A stretch of DNA of 34,302 nucleotides, from positions 260,437-294,738 of the forward strand of contig NW_003123417.1 of the NCBI RefSeq assembly GCF_000003605.2, read 5' to 3'. The DNA comes from Saccoglossus kowalevskii (lineage: Eukaryota; Hemichordata; Enteropneusta; Harrimaniidae). The position numbers and the translations under genes are program-made. Numbering within the stretch: position 1 is the first letter of the stretch; every line of letters begins with the position of its first letter. Below the pieces are notes generated by a model. The model searched no databases and was not told where the DNA came from. It saw only the letters and a list, made by a program, of their open reading frames with translations. Shown one piece after another: positions 31,658-34,302 of the stretch.

Positions 31658-33711
31658 GTAAGTACCGAGTTAGATTTTACATTAGATTTATCAAAATGAA
31701 ACTAAAACCATGTGCATTGGACACGATATTGTGAAATGAGCGAATGACATATGCACATAGCATATGTCACATGTCACATGTCTCGATATTAGCGTTTGTC
31801 ACGAATATAAGGTTTTAGCAAAATAAATATAACGTAATAATAGAACGGTTCAAATGCATGCAGGCGTCGCGCGCCGTGTATTTTGAACAGCATATTCGAA
31901 CGCAGGGTCCGTCAAGTCCCGGTTTAGTGGCTCGTGACCAGAACAGAATTCAACAGAAATGTGCCGCCATAGAGTTTTGCAATTTAACTGCTGCATTTAT
32001 TTATAAGGTATCCTCGGGGGCGGAGCTACGTCACGAACGTTCTACGTTGCTAAGACGCGCACCACTGTACCATGTATTTCTATGGGCTCTGTGTGCGCTG
32101 CTGTGGAACGACGGTGGAGCCGGTGAACTTTGCAGTAATCCCGAACAACCAAATTCATATATGTTACACACGTAGGGCTAATCTTGTTACACTGTTCAGG
32201 GGACTCTCAACAACCATCGCAAAGTACCGTTTTCTGCGAGTTTTTGGTCTTTGTTTTCACCGCGAGGGTTGCCAGGCGGTAGAAAATGCCCGGATGTCCG
32301 CCCCCGAGGATTCTAACACATTAAGCAAATATTTCATATTTTTTCTCAGTTCTGTGCGTAATATTTTGTATATGCCAACTAGCTTCCATGTACTAATGTT
32401 TATGTGCCGGTGAACTGCCGGCTTACGCTGAGAAATCTCCGTCGACATACAAAAATTATCCAAACGATGAAACATCGTAAATATATGAATAGTTTTATAC
32501 TTTTTTTAAAGTATATTTTTTGTATACCACACGTGTGGTACAACATTGTCGATTTGTTGATAATAGCTGTAAACATGGCCGTGTAAACTCCGGTACCAGA
32601 TCACTCAAATGTGCTGAATCAGTAAGAGAAATTTGTGAAATGCTTATCACCTCAGTGCGAAGTCACCTCGGTGATAACGTGTCTACGTATACGACAATTC
32701 TCAATATTTATTCACGGTAAACATACAAATTTGTCAAGTGTTCATGTCAGGTAATCTAATCTGTTCTAAAACGTAATGTGGACATTACCCCGGGCATTTG
32801 AGTTATTGTAGTATGCCACCATTATCAGCAGAACGGGGTAGGTAAATAGTCAGCAAAATTCGGTCAGCAAAATTTTTTGGGTCAGCAGATTTTCGCTCAC
32901 AAAAATCAAGTAAGGACTTTTTGTCGTAAATGGTGGGCATAATTTTCTCTTGAAACAGATAAGCGTCTATATATTGAACCAAATAAAGATGAGTATTAGA
33001 GTGACACTAAAATACGTATAGAGATATGTATATTGAAGAAAAAAAACCCCACAAATTTCTGGTTACATGTGTACGTGAAAAGAGTGGCCCTTAATTTCAA
33101 ATGTCCACCCTTAATCTGTTTCAAGAAAACTTTTTGCCAATTGATGACGACAAGGATCTCCTTGGTGAGCAAAATATTACTATTATTATCATTACTAATA
33201 TTATTATTATTTTCTCACCTAATTTGGCTAACCATATTTTCTCACTATTTTTCTTACTTTCAGCAGCACACACTACTAAATAATAATGTAGCGACACTGT
33301 TTTTCTTATTTTTTTTTTTTTTTATTTTTATTTTTTTTTTAGGATTAATTAATACTAAAACAGAAAAATATAAGTTCAACATTTAACATTTATTAAATAA
33401 TACTTTAGAAAACATGCATTAAAGCTTGTTTGGGTCAACAAAACTTTTGGCGAAAAAAAACCGCGAGGCGCAGGTTTCAAACTGACGAAAAGCAAAACTT
33501 GTTTGTTTTTGTTTTGTTTTGCCTAAGTGGTTGATATGGCGTAGGCACTATTTTCTATTTTGTGGCTACATTGAAGTTCTTTCGTTTATACATTTTGAAT
33601 ACCACTTTATATAACGATTGCACCTGGCTAATAACGCATCTATGCCACGTAATACATTTGACATTCACACACGATGAGGGCGGTGTCCAGTGTATCGTTT
33701 ATTTACTTCAG
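31658..33711 (+). other. GH31 intron 7
   Basis: 2,054 bp. It holds a GACATATGC/GCATATGTC inverted repeat near 31745-31767, a relatively GC-rich stretch at about 31859-32320, a 16-bp perfect palindrome at 32525-32540, three GTCAGCAAAATT-like strings at 32850-32895 and T-rich low-complexity sequence at 33300-33345. Frames of up to 117 codons in it are hydrophobic low-complexity or unrecognisable and are not called. Confidence 0.8.
32525..32540. promoter_or_regulatory. 16-bp palindrome with a CACGTG E-box
   Basis: TACCACACGTGTGGTA is a perfect palindrome centred on CACGTG. It may be a bHLH-factor site or a chance or transposon-derived palindrome; there is no evidence of use. Confidence 0.35.
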
Positions 33712-33825
33712 GATCCTGCTATCAGTGTCAATGAAACCGTAGGTACATACCCAGCGTACGACAATGGAACAGCTATTGGCGTATTTATCACAGAGTCGGA
33801 TGGAAAGACGGAACTATTGGGCAAG
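33712..33825 (+). CDS. SI/MGAM-like: GH31 exon 8
   Basis: Residues 405-442. Starts DPAISVNET, the DPAI motif of GH31, and continues with YPAYDNGTAIGVFI and SDGKTELLGK, matching family Y..Y..G...GVFI and the lead to V.PG. The donor AAG/GTAAGA is in phase 0. The next exons, with the nucleophile motif (family WIDMNE) and acid/base Asp, lie past the window, so activity cannot be judged. Confidence 0.93.
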
Positions 33826-33891
33826 GTAAGACAGTAGTTTAAGTTACATTATAGGTACGACCATGAGGGCGCTGTTCATACTCGGATGCGA

Positions 33892-34302
33892 TGACGTAAT
33901 ACGGGGTGGGATGACGTCACAATGGGAGGCTGTGCATAGCTTAGCATAAATAATGACGTCACAATGGGAATTCGTGCATAAATTAGCATAAATGAGGACC
34001 AATGCCGTAAAGGGGATAATTTGAATGAGGATGACGTCACAATGGGATATTTTAATACATTTGCATAAATTACCATCAATTTTTTTAATTATTTTGTTTA
34101 ATTATTTTTAATTATTTTTAATTATTTTTAATTGTTTTTTAATTGGACAGGCGTGGACGAAAGATTTTTCATGAGGATGACGTCACAATGGGATATTGTG
34201 AATACATTTGCATACATAAAATTGATGTGAATACGAGGTCGTGTCGAGGTCATCGTGAATACATTTGCATAAATTACCATCATTTTTTTTTAATTATTTT
34301 TT
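33892..34302 (+). repeat. Intronic array of TGACGTCACAATGGGA repeats
   Basis: In intron 8 a perfect TGACGTCA occurs at 33912, 33954, 34032 and 34178, each followed by CAATGGGA, and a variant TGACGTAA occurs at 33892. Between them recur AATACATTTGCATAAATTAC-like strings (near 34056, 34202 and 34256) and TTAGCATAAAT (near 33940 and 33985). An (AATTATTTTT)n run at about 34085-34140 follows one unit and reappears at the right edge. The spacing is irregular, so this is a decayed tandem repeat. It continues out of the window. Confidence 0.85.

Noticed and set aside
31858..32413. Two overlapping frames of 105 and 113 codons in intron 7
   Set aside because: They fall in the GC-rich stretch, where long frames occur by chance; no domain or conservation is visible.
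33033..33386. 117-codon hydrophobic frame in intron 7
   Set aside because: Phe/Leu/Ile-rich product of a T-rich low-complexity tract.

Overview
This is eukaryotic nuclear DNA from an animal. It is AT-rich, has long non-coding stretches, spliced genes with GT-AG introns, TATA-box promoters and many short inverted-repeat elements. The gene set (a fatty-acid-binding protein pair, a poly-C2H2 zinc-finger gene and a membrane-anchored trefoil/GH31 alpha-glucosidase) and the MITE/SINE content fit a marine invertebrate, either an invertebrate deuterostome or a lophotrochozoan. The sequence alone does not settle which.

Region 1 (about 1-10.9 kb) is an old, eroded segmental duplication array. It carries two nearly identical, intronless FABP-family genes on the minus strand (2616-3014 and 7840-8238), each with a TATA box and an octamer-type ATGCAAAT site. 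Four copies of a roughly 400-bp block (called A, B, C and D here) lie on the plus strand at about 1-430, 3900-4335, 8790-9390 and 10340-10910. B and C lie 0.6-0.9 kb upstream of a FABP start. D has no FABP beside it, and A sits at the left edge. A further block F (5640-6345 and 9395-10300) follows B and C, and one F copy contains a perfect three-copy 67-bp minisatellite.

Region 2 (about 11-20.6 kb) holds a C2H2 zinc-finger gene with its whole coding sequence in one exon (16509-18530). A probable 5' non-coding exon ends at the donor 15005/15006. A second copy of that exon lies 3 kb upstream (11655-11858), so the zinc-finger promoter region has also been duplicated. A 144-bp hAT-type MITE with perfect 15-bp TIRs and an 8-bp target duplication sits in the intron.

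Region 3 (23.7 kb to the right edge) is the 5' half of a sucrase-isomaltase/maltase-glucoamylase-like gene. Eight in-phase exons can be followed, giving 442 residues: signal-anchor helix, trefoil domain, N-terminal beta domain and the start of the GH31 barrel. The catalytic nucleophile exon lies beyond the window. The most notable point is that there are two first exons of identical length (429 nt), each with its own TATA box, membrane anchor and four-cysteine trefoil domain, and only one downstream exon set. This suggests alternative promoters that swap the membrane anchor and trefoil module, or an orphan duplicated exon.

The introns and spacers carry at least four kinds of non-autonomous transposon: a TTAA-flanked MITE family in three copies, the hAT MITE, and two different inverted-repeat elements in intron 3. 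There is also a tRNA-Met-like SINE and an array of perfect TGACGTCA palindromes at the right edge.
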